From NCBI GenBank assembly GCA_028023455.1, contig JAQFVV010000036.1, positions 8,057,576-8,121,575 on the forward strand: a stretch of DNA of 64,000 nucleotides. The letters run 5' to 3'. Each line of letters opens with the position of its first letter. The stretch's first letter is position 1. A program made the translations under genes and the position numbers. This DNA is from Epiperipatus broadwayi. Taxonomy: Eukaryota; Onychophora; Udeonychophora; Euonychophora; Peripatidae. Below, in pieces: positions 12,660 through 24,621 of this stretch. The notes beneath the pieces were generated by a model. That model saw only the letters and a program-made list of their open reading frames with translations. It did no database searches and had not been told where the DNA came from.

Positions 12660-14370
12660 ATTGAATGCTTTAATAATTTTTTTTTTGCTTTGCAGAATTA
12701 CTTGCTTTGAATAAAATATTCAGCTCTTAAATATAAGGAAAGAATTACTTTCCTTGCATAAAATGTTTCATAAAAATGCAGTTTATTAATGATGGAACAA
12801 AATTATGTTTTTTCCTTAAAAAATATACCCTCTAACAATGAAATGTTTAACTTGAATATTATGTGACAGCGTTTCAGACAAACATTTAAGGATTTTATAT
12901 ACAAGATATATATATACCACCTGCATACTGTATAAACTTATTTTATTAATAACAATATAAAGTATGCTTATTTTATTAATAACAATATAAAGTATGCTTG
13001 TTTTATATGTATATAAAAATTTTATATAGCAGTAATTAAAAGCAATTCATTATTATTTTATCGCATCTTTTTTTTTAAGAGGATTTGAGATTTCACTGAA
13101 TGGTGCAATTGTACTGGTATTATTTTATTTCAGATTTTCTTATGAAATATTCATTTTTATTATAGCTAAATGTCTGCCAAGATTTATTTTAGTTTTAGTC
13201 AATGGATGGAAGTAGATGTCAAGCAAATAATTACAACTGCATGATAAAAGGGATGATTTTAAATGGGCAACATTTTTTGACTTATCTACAAAAGGATATC
13301 ACTAGTGTCTGAAAAGATGCTAAAAAGTTAAGTAATTTTTTTTTTTTGCTTAAAAGTAAAACAATCATTTTTTAATAAATATTTTTAATGTTTTTATTTT
13401 TACATTTTGTGAATGTACTATGTAATTTGAGATAGAAAGTATGCAATTATAGCATTTTTTTTCATATATGTATGTGTGTGTATGTGTTACGATTTTTTTT
13501 ATATCTGTAACATTTCTAAAACATTTATAAATTTTTTATTATTATTTTGGAAGAGAGATATAATAAAATTATGTTGCAAGGTCACAAAAATTAACCGATT
13601 ATTGTGTTGAAGAATCATATATACAAAAAATGACAACTATAAAGAAACCTTTTACTGCATAGAAAGCAGAAAAGTTGTGAAAATGCAGGTAAACTTATCC
13701 AGTGTTATTTCTACTTATGTCAGTGTAATGTTTTTTTAAAAATTAAAAGACGTTGGAAACCGGTTTTTTGTTTTTCAGAGATTTTCTTCTTTCTATTTAC
13801 CTGTTGAATGTAATCCTTCTGAAAATTGATTATAGCATTAGTCATAAATTAAAAGAATCTCTTGCCATGGTATATATATTTATAAGTTCCATTACTGATC
13901 AGTATAGGATAAAATCTATAATATCTTATCCTTTCAATTTGTACTATTTAAGAGTTCAGCTTCTAACAATGTTACGAACACACATTTTTCATAGGCAGAG
14001 ATTAGTTATAATTGAGTCTAGTGTTGTGGCATTTAAGAATCAACATCAGGTAGTTCTCAGGAGAAGATTTCATAATTGTGATAGGCTGGTATACAATTAA
14101 ACTAATTAGCAATGCCATAAATCAGGAGGTTCCATTTCAGGTAATGATGATTTATATTTAATAAATGATTTTTTTAATACAGTGCTATATCTATCAACCA
14201 TATTTATAGTTTACAAAGCCAAAAGTTTTTCCTGAATTTAATGTTATATTTCTATGAAGTTTTTGTTTCCTGCTGTATGCAATAATTAAAGATAGACTAT
14301 TTTTTAATCTTCCAGTCCAGTGCAAAAAATGTGGCTTCTCCTGACTTTTAATCTTTTTTAAGAATTCTTT
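12660..14370. other. AT-rich stretch
   Basis: Apart from the 30-bp tandem duplication at 12948-13008 nothing is recognised. A 115-codon frame at 13753-14100 has no motif and ordinary AT-driven composition. Confidence 0.5.
12948..13008. repeat. Short tandem duplication (about 30 bp)
   Basis: Two back-to-back copies of CTTATTTTATTAATAACAAT plus ATAAAGTATG. Confidence 0.8.
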
Positions 14371-14371
14371 C

Positions 14372-14421
14372 ATTGAACCCGGGCAGCTATGTTAACCACT
14401 AGGCCACCAATGCTTGACAAC
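14372..14421 (-). repeat. tRNA-derived SINE, type B, fragment
   Basis: Minus strand TTGGTGGCCTAGTGGTTAAC and AGCTGCCCGGGTTCAA. Only box A to box B remain; it abuts the RTE 3' end. Confidence 0.65.
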
Positions 14422-14446
14422 ATTTCTGCTTTTAGATTCATCATCA

Positions 14447-16024
14447 TCAACCATTATCAATCCACTGCAGGATGAAGGTCTCTCCAAGTTTAATCCATCT
14501 CCGAACTTTAGCTTCTCTTCTCCACAACACCCCTGCACATTTTCTTATTTCATCCATCCATCTCACATGTGGTCTCTTTCTGGGTCTTTTACAATCTCTT
14601 GGAATCCAGTTGAAAATTTCAATTGTCCATCTATTATCATCTCTTCTAGCAATATGTCCAGCCCAACTCCATTTCAATCTTTTAATTTTTTCAATAAGGT
14701 CTGTAACACCTGTTTGTTGTCTTACCCATGCATTGCGTTTTCAATCTCTTCTTGTTACTCCCAACATACATCTCTCCATACTCCTTTGAGTGGTCTGAAG
14801 TCTCTGTATTGCTCTTCTATTAAGTGTCCAAGTCTCAGATCCATAAGTAAGAACTGGTAAAACACATTTGTTAAAAACCATCCTTTTCAAACACATAGGC
14901 ATATTTCCTTTTAGTATCAAGTTATTTCTACCAAAAGCACTCCAACCAAGTTTAATTCTATGATTAATTTCCTCCATTATGTTTCCATCTGTATTAATAA
15001 TCTGACCAAGGTATTTGTAACTGTTAACTTCTTCTAATTCTTCATAATCAATCTTTATTTTCATATTTTGAGCAAATCGATTAAACATTACTTTAGTCTT
15101 TTTAACATTTATCTTTAGTCCTACTTTTCTACTTTCATCTGCTAACTCCTGCAACATTTCCTGCAGCTCTGAAGCATTATTTGCAAAAACAACTACATCA
15201 TCTGCGAAATCTAAATGACTTAAATACTCTCCATTTACTTTCACTCCTTTAGTTTCCCATTTTAATCCACAAAATACTTCTTGCAGCACTGCTGTAAAAA
15301 GTTTTGGAGATATGGAGTCACCTTGTCTTACACCTTTCTCAATGTTGATTTTTCCAGTATCATTATGTAATCTAATTGTTGCTGTTGCATTTTTATAAAT
15401 ATTCTTTAAAATATGACAATATCCTGGATCTATACCTTGATGATCCAATGCTTTAATCACTGAAGAAATGTGTATAGAATCGAATGCCTTTTCATAATCT
15501 ACAAATCCAAAACATAATGACAACTCATATTCGTTTGTCCTTTCTATGACTTCTCTCAATACCTGGATATGATCTATTGTACTAAAACCACTTTTAAATC
15601 CAGCTTGTTCTCTTGGTTGGTGGAAATCCAAAGTTCTCTGTAGACGAGTTGTAATTATCTTGGTAAAAATTTTATATAAAACTGATAAAAGGCTGATAGG
15701 TCTGTAATTTCTAATATCTTCTTTATCACCTTTTTTAAATATTAATATTATTACTGCATTCTTCCAATCTTCCGGTACATCTTTATCATTTAGACATTTG
15801 GTATATAACTTTGCTAAAATTGTTTTTATTTCTTCACCTGCTTCTTTTAATATATCAATTATAATTCCATCATTTCCTGGAGCCTTTCCTTTCTTCATAC
15901 ACTTAATTGCATGTCTCACTTCTTCATTTAAAATTCTGGGCAATTCGGAAGATGTAATCGATATAGGAGGTACTAGTTCTTTATTACTATATAATTCTTG
16001 ATAAAAATCTTCTACCAATTTCAT
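14447..16024 (-). pseudogene. RTE LINE reverse transcriptase and C-terminal domain
   Basis: Residues 1-427 hold the full set of LINE reverse transcriptase motifs: KGKAPGNDGI, NYRPISLLS, QAGFKSGFST, FVDYEKAFDSI, GVRQGDSISP, the catalytic FADDVVVF, and KYLGQII. TYGSETWTL follows in the thumb. A TGA at 14741-14743 interrupts the frame. The same frame then carries the typical RTE C-terminus WAGHIARRDDNRW, RPRKRPHVRW and LGETFILQWIDNG. The protein would copy its RNA at nicked DNA. The single stop, consistent with CGA to TGA decay, implies recent activity. Confidence 0.9.
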
Positions 16025-16040
16025 GATGTCATCTCTCTTT

Positions 16041-17381
16041 TTAGTAATAATTCCATCTTTTTTTTCTTATTGCAGATATAAATTTCCTACCAATACCAAA
16101 ATGTTGTTTAACATTTTTCAGACTTTTATTTTCTTCTACAGCTTTCCTTGCTATTTCACAGTTATACTTTCTTATATCATTTTCAACTTTTTCCCGTACC
16201 ATTTTACAAAATTCGAGATATTCAATTGTTTTTAATACATCATTTTTGTATATCTTCATATTCCTTCTTTTCTTCATAAATTCTCTAGTCTCAGTAGAAA
16301 TTTTATTAGTCAATTGCTGCTTTTTTCTACCAACTATGTTTGTTGCAGCTTTTAAAAGTGTATCAGTTATTTTCATATTAATTTCATTCAAATCTGAATC
16401 ATGTTCAAAATCTCCTAACACTTGAAACCTATTTGTAAGTTCTAATTTAAATTCATTAGAATGTTTCTGAAGATTAGGAATATCAACTGTAAATATTGTT
16501 TTTTTAAATAATTTTTGTCTCTCTAGTTTTACATTAACACGTAACTTACACCTTACTAATCGATGATCACTTCCTGTGTTAAATTTATTAAGAACATTAC
16601 AATCTTGAAATATGTATTTTCTGTTAGTCAAAATATAATCCAATTCTGCTGTACCTTCATTTGGATGCTTCCATGTCCATTTCCTTTTAACATTTTTCTC
16701 AAAAAATGAATTCATAATATAAAGTTTTTCTTTTTCTGCAAACTCCACAAGTCTATGTCCTCTCTCATTTCTATTACTATAACCAAAATTAACTACAGCA
16801 ATTTCATCTTTCATTTGTCTACCAATTCTAGCATTAAAGTCTCCCATAACAATTTTAAAATGTTGTTTACTCTGATCAAAAGCCTTTTGTACATCCATAT
16901 AAAAATCTTCTACTACTTCATCACTATGAGAACTTGTTGGGGCATAAACCTGAATTATCTGCATTTGGTATCTGCTATTAAGTTGTATAACTAATCTTGC
17001 CACTCTGTCCAATACACCATCAATCTCCACAATATTGTTCTTCCACTTTTTATTTATAATGAATCCTACTCCACTTGTATTTCCAATATGTGTGCCTTTA
17101 TAATAGAGTATATGTCCACTTTTTAAATCAATTGTTTCTTCTCCTTTTCTTCTAACTTCACAAAGTCCAATAATGTCTTCTTCTAATTCTTGCAATCTTC
17201 CTTCACTTGAAAGTGATCTGCAGTTGTAAGTACCTAAATAAAAAGTTGTCATCAAATGGCAGCCTGGGTCCGCAATCAGGGGATTCTTAGCACCCTCCGC
17301 CTTCGGCCACCAACCGCTGCCTTGGTTGGTGACTTTACAGCCTCCTGGGAATAAGGGCCATGCTTTATTTTTGTCTGTCAT
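16041..17381 (-). pseudogene. RTE LINE apurinic-like endonuclease region
   Basis: 446 codons. Residues about 46-280 form an exonuclease-endonuclease-phosphatase fold: YNCRSL at the start, FDQSKQHFKIVMGDFNARIG in the middle, LDYILTNRK, and GSDHRLVRCKLR at the end. These are the metal-binding and catalytic Asp/Asn/His positions of LINE endonucleases that nick the target DNA. The segment after residue 290 is a lysine-rich linker leading to the reverse transcriptase. The frame stops because of a homopolymer length change just before the RT frame, so in life the two were one protein. The first about 45 residues (GGCKVTNQGSGWWPKAEGAK) may be leader rather than true N-terminus. Confidence 0.85.
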
Positions 17382-18600
17382 AATTGTATATATGTATTGG
17401 AAAAATATTTATCATTCACACAAACATTCATTCTGTCTTATCAGGCACTGAGACCATGGTGTTTCTCGATCTTAAACTCAGAGGTAAAAAGCCAATAAAC
17501 TCACCACGCTGGCTAATGCATGTTGGTGAGCAGCCCATCCATGTTCATATACTATATGAATAATCACATAGTAATAACAGCTGCAACGACAAGAACGTAT
17601 GGAGTGGACATTAGGAATTTGCCCTGCTCGGTTCTTTTAAGGCCTCCAAGAGGAATCAAAGGGTCTCCTTTCAGTTAATAGCAAACTCTTTTCTCCTTTT
17701 AGATTACTGTTCTTTTTTCTTACTTTTTAATTATTATTACATACAAGATTTGTAGATTCATTGTTGTTTTTTTTGTTATCTATAATTGTAATCAAGTTAA
17801 CTTTTTTTTTTTTTAAATAAAATAGTTGTATATATTTTTCATCCTCTTATTTTTATAAAAATGTCATTATCTGGTTCAAATACTTTCATTGACATTTATT
17901 TTAATAAAATTTTATAAATTTTAGTTGTCTTTATTTATTTATGTAATCCATCCAAAGAACTTTTATATATTTCATCTATGCACATATATACATGCATATT
18001 TAAAAAAAATACTATTGAATCATTGCATTTCTCTTTTAACCAATTATTGTTAATTTTAACACATTTTTTTTAATTATAATAAAAAACTTTATTAACAAAA
18101 TAAATATTTACAATTTATACAAGTAATTAGACAAATGATAAATATATGTTACAGTTTTGTATACCAAAACCCAAAGAATTTGATATTTTCCACTATTAAG
18201 ATGAAAAGGCTCTAGGCTATTAAATAGTTATCTTCAACTCAAGGAGATTGACCTGTAACAATATAATAGAAGACTCTAAGATATCAAGCAAATGCAACTC
18301 AAATGAGCAAAGCATGTAACAAAATATTTGATTAGCCTAAAAGAATTCCAACTTTTACTTAAGGCAAATATTTATCTGATAATCTCACATAATTATTCTA
18401 GGACCACCCCAGATTCGATTCATCTTTCTTGGCAAGTAGCTCAGACATTGATTGAAATAAATTTCCCAATCACTATAGAGTTTTCTCAGCCAGTTGAATT
18501 TCTTGTTGTCAAATATCATAGTACACTGTATGTACCATATTGTCTTAAGGGTATGCACAGTTACCATTGCATTGTGGGGTTAAATTTCTCAATGTATTGA

Positions 18601-20775
18601 CTAAGTAGAAGTTTTAAGTTTATGATTGGCCTGTGGAACACTAGCTTTTATCTGCCCAAATGCTGAACATTCTTTGAATAGATGCTGAAAAGTTTCATCA
18701 CCAGATTTGCACAGTAAACAGATCAGATCCAAATTCATATGTAGTCTTTTATTTAGAACCTTAGCTGTTGGAAACAAACCATTCAGTAGTTTGAAAACAA
18801 ATTTCAAGTAGGATTGGGGTGCATATATAGAGTGGAACTTTTTTAACACATTTTTTTATATATCCAACTATGCATTGTCATAACTTTTAAAATGATTCAT
18901 TAAGTCTTTATATTTAATACCTTCCAAACTGGGCACATTCAGATCATCCTGGAGATCCCTATAATCAATGAACAGGTCATCTATAAAAGATGTTCCCTTA
19001 CACCCAATTTCATTAAAGGTGCCAGCATGATCAACCAAAGGCCCAAGAAATTGACTTAATTAAGTTAATAAATGTACTTGCCTTGATGTAAGATACATAT
19101 AGCAAACAGATCAATCAGGCCAAGGTCTCCTTTTTCTATTGGCATCTGCAAGGCTGATATTGGGATCCATCTTGATGCTCTACCCCAGACATATTTCTTT
19201 GCAATCTGATTTATTGTGAGTATTGTTTTGTTATGTAGGGCTACCGAGGGTTCATAGTATGCCAAAATCCCTGAAACAATGGAATTAAAAAATTAACACT
19301 CTTGTTATTTTATATAATTTAAGTAATGAAAATTTACTTATTTTATCTTCAATTTTTGTAATAATTAATTTATTCAAGTAAGTGTTCATCTTTGTCTTGG
19401 ACATATATAGTGATATGCCCAAGAAAGCAGATGGGAGCACCATAAAGTTAGATGGCATTTTTTTACTTGTAGCTAACTGCCAGGTTACAGACTTTATTGA
19501 TTGAATAACTGAGCCAGTTTCAGCCTGAAAATTTTCCAAGATATTCATCACAACTTGGATATTATAGCTGTTTTGAAATATTATAATATCATCAATGAAT
19601 GCTGTAACAGCTACCTGCAATCTCAAGTGCAGAAGACAAAGGCCGGGAACAAGGTTCTCAATCTTACAAATGAGAGGGTCTATATAAACTGCAAACAGAA
19701 GAGCTGCCAAGGAGAACCCTGTGGAATACCCCTCTTAGGGATAAAAAATTCATATCTTCTCAAAGTTTTTAAGAGATTCTACTATTTTTAATATAGTTTT
19801 CAACTGCATTCACCAACCATATGTGATCTGGGAGTAATCAATTAAATATGACCAATTGACCAGGTCAAAAGCAGCCCTAAAATCTATTTGGATAGCATAA
19901 TATTGGGTTAGGTTCAAATCTGGCATATTTAATAGCCTCATGAATTTTTAAGGCTGCATTTACTGCACGTCTACCCTTAATGGCATAGTGAATGGAAGAT
20001 ATTCTAGTGTTGATAAGGTGATGCAATTTCTTCAAGAGAATCTAGCCAGAATCTTATGAATCAATATCTTCTATGGAAATATATCTCAGTTCATCAATTG
20101 ATGGACTTTGCACTAATGTCTTTTTTGAGGCTAAATATTACCTTGTTGCTCATAAAGGGCCACTCAGTTCTCTCATAACACAACTGATTAAAAAATCTCT
20201 ACATTGCAACTCTGAAAGCATAGTCAAGCTGTTTATAAACAGAGGCTGGGATTGTGTCATTCACCATTATTGATCGTACCTTGGGGATATTAATCATCTT
20301 GAATATCTTGATTTGAAATATACTCTTTCTTTTCCCCAGTTATGATACTACTGCATTGATCAATGAAACCTGTCCTTGTGCCAAATTTTATTTTTAACTT
20401 TTCAAATATGTAATTATCAACATAGATTCCAGAGACAATGCTGTCATTGTCTTGTCTTAAGTGATGCTGACAATATCCCTAGAGTGAGGGATATATAATC
20501 TAGAATAGTTTCTCATGGGTTTTGATCATTTTCTCAAGTTAGGAATTAATTTCCTGAGCCATATTGTATGAGCGTCTTGATGCACAAGTTGATATAAGCT
20601 GTTGTATTCTTCTTGTAAACTATTTGTCAATTGATGATTAGGTCAGAGTTAAATAATATTGGGTAAACCTCTCTGAATTTCAGAGACTCTATTTTTCATT
20701 TGATTCAATGATAAAGTATTTTGTGCATTCTTATAACATATTCTAGAGGGTATTTGTCTGAAGGTTTGTAATGAT
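18601..20775 (-). pseudogene. Tx1/L1-like LINE reverse transcriptase and C-terminus, decayed
   Basis: Fragments on the minus strand. Near 19985-19925, YAIKGRRAVNAALKIHEAI is typical of the fingers of Tx1/L1 enzymes. Near 19910-19810, YAIQIDFRAAFDLVNWSYLI carries the first catalytic Asp. The frame 19710-19285 has AFIDDIIIF, the second catalytic pair. The frame 19265-19065 has ILTINQIAKKYVWG, and the frame 18849-18601 has the terminal CLLC...HLFKEC knuckle. There are several frame changes. The order matches a single old insertion. Confidence 0.7.
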
Positions 20776-21112
20776 GGTATATTATAAGATGTGATATGTT
20801 GGACTATTTCCATCATTTATGAGTGAATGTTGAATGTATAGAAAATTTTAAACTTTATTTAAACTTTCCAAATACAAACAACTTATTAGTAATAACACGC
20901 AGATAGACAATACAGGTTAGTAATTACTAACCTGTATTGTCTATTTGTGAGTTATTACTAACAAGTTGTTTGCTAACCTGTGTTGTCTATTTGTGTGTTA
21001 TTACTAACAAGTTGTTTGTATTTGGAAAGTTTAAATAAAGTTTAAAATTTTCTATACATTCAACATTCACTCATAAATGATGGAAATAGTCCAACATATC
21101 ACATCTTATATT
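20776..21112. repeat. Long palindrome inserted in the Tx1-like LINE
   Basis: Arms of about 140 bp (from TATAAGATGTGATATGTTGG inward to ACAGGTTAGTAA) are near-perfect reverse complements. The central part adds a partial direct duplication of the TTGTCTATTTGTG...TTACTAACAAG segment. It could form a cruciform or hairpin RNA. Related sequence flanks the hammerhead repeat at 42.2-42.7 kb. Confidence 0.85.
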
Positions 21113-21236
21113 CTAGAGAGATCTTTTTTAATTTTAAACCAAGCAATACAGGATGGTAGGCCTGAACATTTTGTATAATAATTAATGGCCGTCAAGATAA
21201 CAGATAATTAGTCAATCAAGGACAGAACACCATCTC

Positions 21237-22295
21237 TTATGTTTCTCCTAATAGAAAATCTATATTGAATTTTGATTTGACAACACAGAGGTGATCTGAA
21301 AAACCAACCAGCGATGTAGTAATTGTTGACTCATTGAGCTTATGCCCTGACACAAAGAAAATGTTTATAAGAGAAGAGAATCTGCTATTAAAGAAAATAT
21401 ATACATTAGCTGGATATTTTTTATGCAATGGATGCAGTGAAATTTCATTCATTTTATTTTGTAATGCAATAGGAAGAGATTGGAATGTACAATTAAGATC
21501 ACCACCCAGAATTATAATCCCTGGTTTTTGCAAGAACTGATTCTGAACCTTATGGATTATATTTACAATATCATTATTCTTAGCTACAGAATATGCAGCA
21601 ATCAGATAGTGCAAGTCGGCCTGATAAACAAAGGAAAGCACAATATAATTTGTTTGTAAAGACAACTGATTTTTTTCAATCTCCAAATGCATATATATTA
21701 AAACAGCTGCACCTTGGATGGGCCTACCATTAGGTTTAAAAATCAAAATATTCTGTTGAGATAATTTATCAATTATATAACTAAGTGTATTATGGTTAAT
21801 TTTAGTCTCAGTTAAAATTACTATTTCATATTTTTCTTTAGATAAATAGTCAACAATTTTATCAACTTTACCTGGGCTATTTAAACCTCTAATATTAAGA
21901 GTTAGTATACTGCGGGATTTGTTCATAATTACTGGAATAAATTGACCCTTTATCCACAAATATATCACTTCATTTGTATTCTTGTGATAACCAATTTCGA
22001 TATTAAACTCAGAATTACTATCAAACAGATCTAGCAGCATAGAATTATTCTTTGTATCATTGGTATTGACATCAACTTCTTCTTCTGTATTTATTCTAGA
22101 ATCAGTATTGTTATAAACACACTCAGTAATGGTATCACTATTGTCCTCTATTCGTTCACCAATATTTATGTCAGAATTTACATTGTTGTAAACACACTCA
22201 ATATCACTGGGGAAAACCAACTCATCAACTTGTTGAACATAACTATTTACATAAGATGATACTTCAGTAGGCTCAGAAGATTGGCTGGAATTCAC
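21237..22295 (-). pseudogene. Tx1/L1-like LINE endonuclease domain
   Basis: 352 codons. The first about 130 residues are an acidic Asn/Ser-rich stretch with a repeated motif (ECVYNN, SDINIGERIEDN / ECVYNN, SRINTEEEVDVN). From residue 135 an endonuclease-exonuclease-phosphatase domain follows: ILTLNIRGLNS, IVILTETKIN, GAAVLIYMHLEI, IILGGDLNC and a terminal FSDHLCVV. The catalytic Glu (TET) and His (SDH) are kept. It ends where the foldback region begins. Confidence 0.8.
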
Positions 22296-22299
22296 ACCA

Positions 22300-23696
22300 A
22301 TGTCATCAGCATCACAAAATCATTATCAATATTTTTATTAATATTACTATCTATTATGTTGGCCCACGTCTTAACATTATTAGTTCCACACAAATGATTG
22401 CTTTTATCAAACTTATTGCATTTTCCACAATTCCCAGTCATGCATAGTGCAGCTACATGACCAACTCAGTCTTTGAACAACCTAGGTGGTAATTGATCTT
22501 TCACAATACCTTTTTCAGCTTATGGACAACTTTTCATGAATAAATAAATAATCAATTGCTTGATTGATTATTTATGTGTTTGTGACAACCTTATGGACAA
22601 ATAAATTATATTGGATATTTGACCATCATAGTGAGTAAATAACTTCCTACGAGTTTGTAGAAATTTGGAAAGAGATACCAGGGATCATCTCTCTTTCCAA
22701 TGTAATTACTTTGACATAACTCTACATTAAAATTAGGGGGTGAATGCAAAACTCCACCAATACTAAAGGATTAGGATCTTTTGATATGTAATATATCTTA
22801 TGCCCCTGTACCTCTTTTATTAGTCTCTCTGCTAGATCTTTCTGTTCCTTATTAAAATATTTGATAGAAATAAAGCATCTTGCTGGGAAGAATGCAGTGT
22901 GTTTAATCAGTTGTATTAAACCATTATTACTCAACAAGATTAGGTACTCATTTAAATCAGGCTTTTTAAAGATGTGCTCACCATTTTTGTCATTTGTTTG
23001 TATTATTAAAATAAAAATGGAAGTACTAGGGGACATGCAGTTAATAAAAAAAAAATTCCAATACGAGTTTAACTTTATGAACGTTTTTGAGGATAGTCAC
23101 GATAACGGTTGAGCGTGCGATAATTTATCATTCAGTTTGGCGAATTGCGTTGGTTTGTTAATATTTTCAGCTGATTTATTTGATTCAATTTTATCATCTA
23201 ATAACTTTGTGTTATTGCTGGCATCATACTGGTTGTTAGGTTGATTTTCATTGATCAAAGTTTGATGTTGAAAATCTTTATGGCTATCGGTTCTTTTTTT
23301 GCGCCTACAGAGGATGTTCTGAACAGCACCTTGACAAGTTTCAACATTACCATTTAAGTTCATCAACTCTGGGAGACCAGCAGTCTCAACAGCGGATGAA
23401 GTAGCATATCTTGCTTTTTTAGGATTTATTTTTATATCTACACCATTTTGGGAAGTATTAAATTCAGGGTTGCTAATTAAATCAGGGTTACTAATTACTT
23501 TTTTTAATTTTAGCTTAATATTGTTAGCATTAGTAGAAAGCTGCTGTATGTTTGAGCCACCATTTTCTGTCATACTAATGTTGGCTTTTTTGTTCGGGTG
23601 AGTATAGACGGATTGAGCTCCACCCTTATTATCTTTATCTTTTAACTCACTCACCTTATCCTCATGGGTCTTATTGCCTTTTTTTCCCATTGGCAA
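22300..23696 (-). pseudogene. Tx1/L1-like LINE ORF1 protein
   Basis: Frame 23696-23097 starts MPMGKKGNKTHEDKVSELKD and is rich in Lys, Asn and Gln without a hydrophobic core. Frame 23036-22722 continues in another phase (ILIIQTNDKNGEHIFKKP, FFPARCFISIKYFN). Near 22480-22370 the minus strand reads GHVAALCMTGNCGKCNKFD, with SNHLCGT after it, the CCHC knuckles that close ORF1 proteins of the Tx1 group and bind nucleic acid. The region is broken by frameshifts and a short AT-rich hairpin near 22540-22590. Confidence 0.6.
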
Positions 23697-24106
23697 ATTA
23701 TGCCGGGGAAAATACGATATAAATTTTCTCTAGGTGCAGAAACTTCACAAGCTAGTATAACCATTTTTAAACTAATTTTGAACCATCCATTACAGCCTAC
23801 TATATCATTTGTGTACTCCTGACATTATGTTTTTGATCTATTTTCAACACTACAATGTAGAGCTGTTATTTTATCTAATTTATACTTCAGAAGTGAGATT
23901 TGGACATCTTATAAAGATAATATATAAGTATTAAAAAAGTTTCATTTTAAAAATGTTCTATAAAATTTTACATTGGCAAGATCATAAAACATTTCAATAT
24001 GTTGTTCGACCTTCTAGATGTAATACTATAGAGCAGCATTTCTCAACCTTTGGGTCATGACCCAATATTGGGTCGCAAATATGCACCAAGAAATAAAAAC
24101 ATAAAT

Positions 24107-24182
24107 ATCTGATAGCAAGTAGTTGATTGCAGACGGTTGTGGGTTCGTGTCCCGGCCGATGCTATGACATATGAAAAAAAAA
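24107..24182 (+). repeat. tRNA-derived SINE, type A, 5'-truncated, inside the hAT
   Basis: AAGTAGTTGATTGCAG, box B GGTTCGTGTCC, GGCCGATGCTATGACATATG and an A-run. It lies 70 bp inside the left end of the hAT element. Confidence 0.8.
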
Positions 24183-24621
24183 ATTATAAATTTGAACTTA
24201 AATAATCATAATGTTAAATTTCGCGATTATTTTCAAAATGTAATTGTTCAAATAACTGCAACCAAAAATGCAACTAAAATTAATGCAGCCAAAGCATCAA
24301 CCAGCGCCAGTGGTGTAAAATTAGTGCAACTAAAGCACCAACCAGCTCCAATGGTGGAAATCAATAGAAATATTCTCAGTTCATAGTGTATAGTTTGAAC
24401 TAGTGTGTAGTTGTTAAAACAGCAAAAAATAAATTTGTATGTATTACAGTTACATGGTTTTTCTAAATCATTGTGTTAAGTTAATAATTGAATTTTATAT
24501 TTTGTTAAAAGATATGTATTTTGTAATTTACAAATAATATTTATATTTTGTTGTACGTTATTAATACTGAAAGCGTTTAATATTTTCAATTTATGTCTTC
24601 TTTTGTATTTCTTTCATAATA

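Larger units (their letters stand above)
14421..17695 (-). mobile_element. RTE-type LINE, nearly full length
   Basis: On the minus strand a 5' leader (17695-17382) precedes an endonuclease frame (17381-16041), a reverse transcriptase frame (16024-14447) and a 3' end made of TGATGATGATGA-type trinucleotides (14434-14447), the tail expected of RTE/BovB-like elements. Only two coding lesions are visible: an extra base in an eight-base homopolymer (16058-16065) between the frames, and an in-frame TGA at 14741-14743. A truncated SINE abuts its 3' side. Confidence 0.85.
18070..23700 (-). mobile_element. Tx1/L1-like LINE, decayed, interrupted by a foldback
   Basis: In minus-strand order: a hydrophilic ORF1 (23696-22300) ending in zinc knuckles; an endonuclease (22295-21237); a foldback insert (21112-20776); reverse transcriptase motifs (about 20060-19285); and a C-terminal cysteine/histidine knuckle (18849-18601). 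A minus-strand AATAAAG lies near 18090. Many stops and shifts are present. Confidence 0.75.

Noticed and set aside
13753-14100. 115-codon frame
   Set aside because: No motif, no homologous repeat in the window and ordinary AT-rich composition.
14414-14860. Plus-strand open frames over 14.4-14.9 kb
   Set aside because: Antisense shadows of the RTE reverse transcriptase C-terminus.
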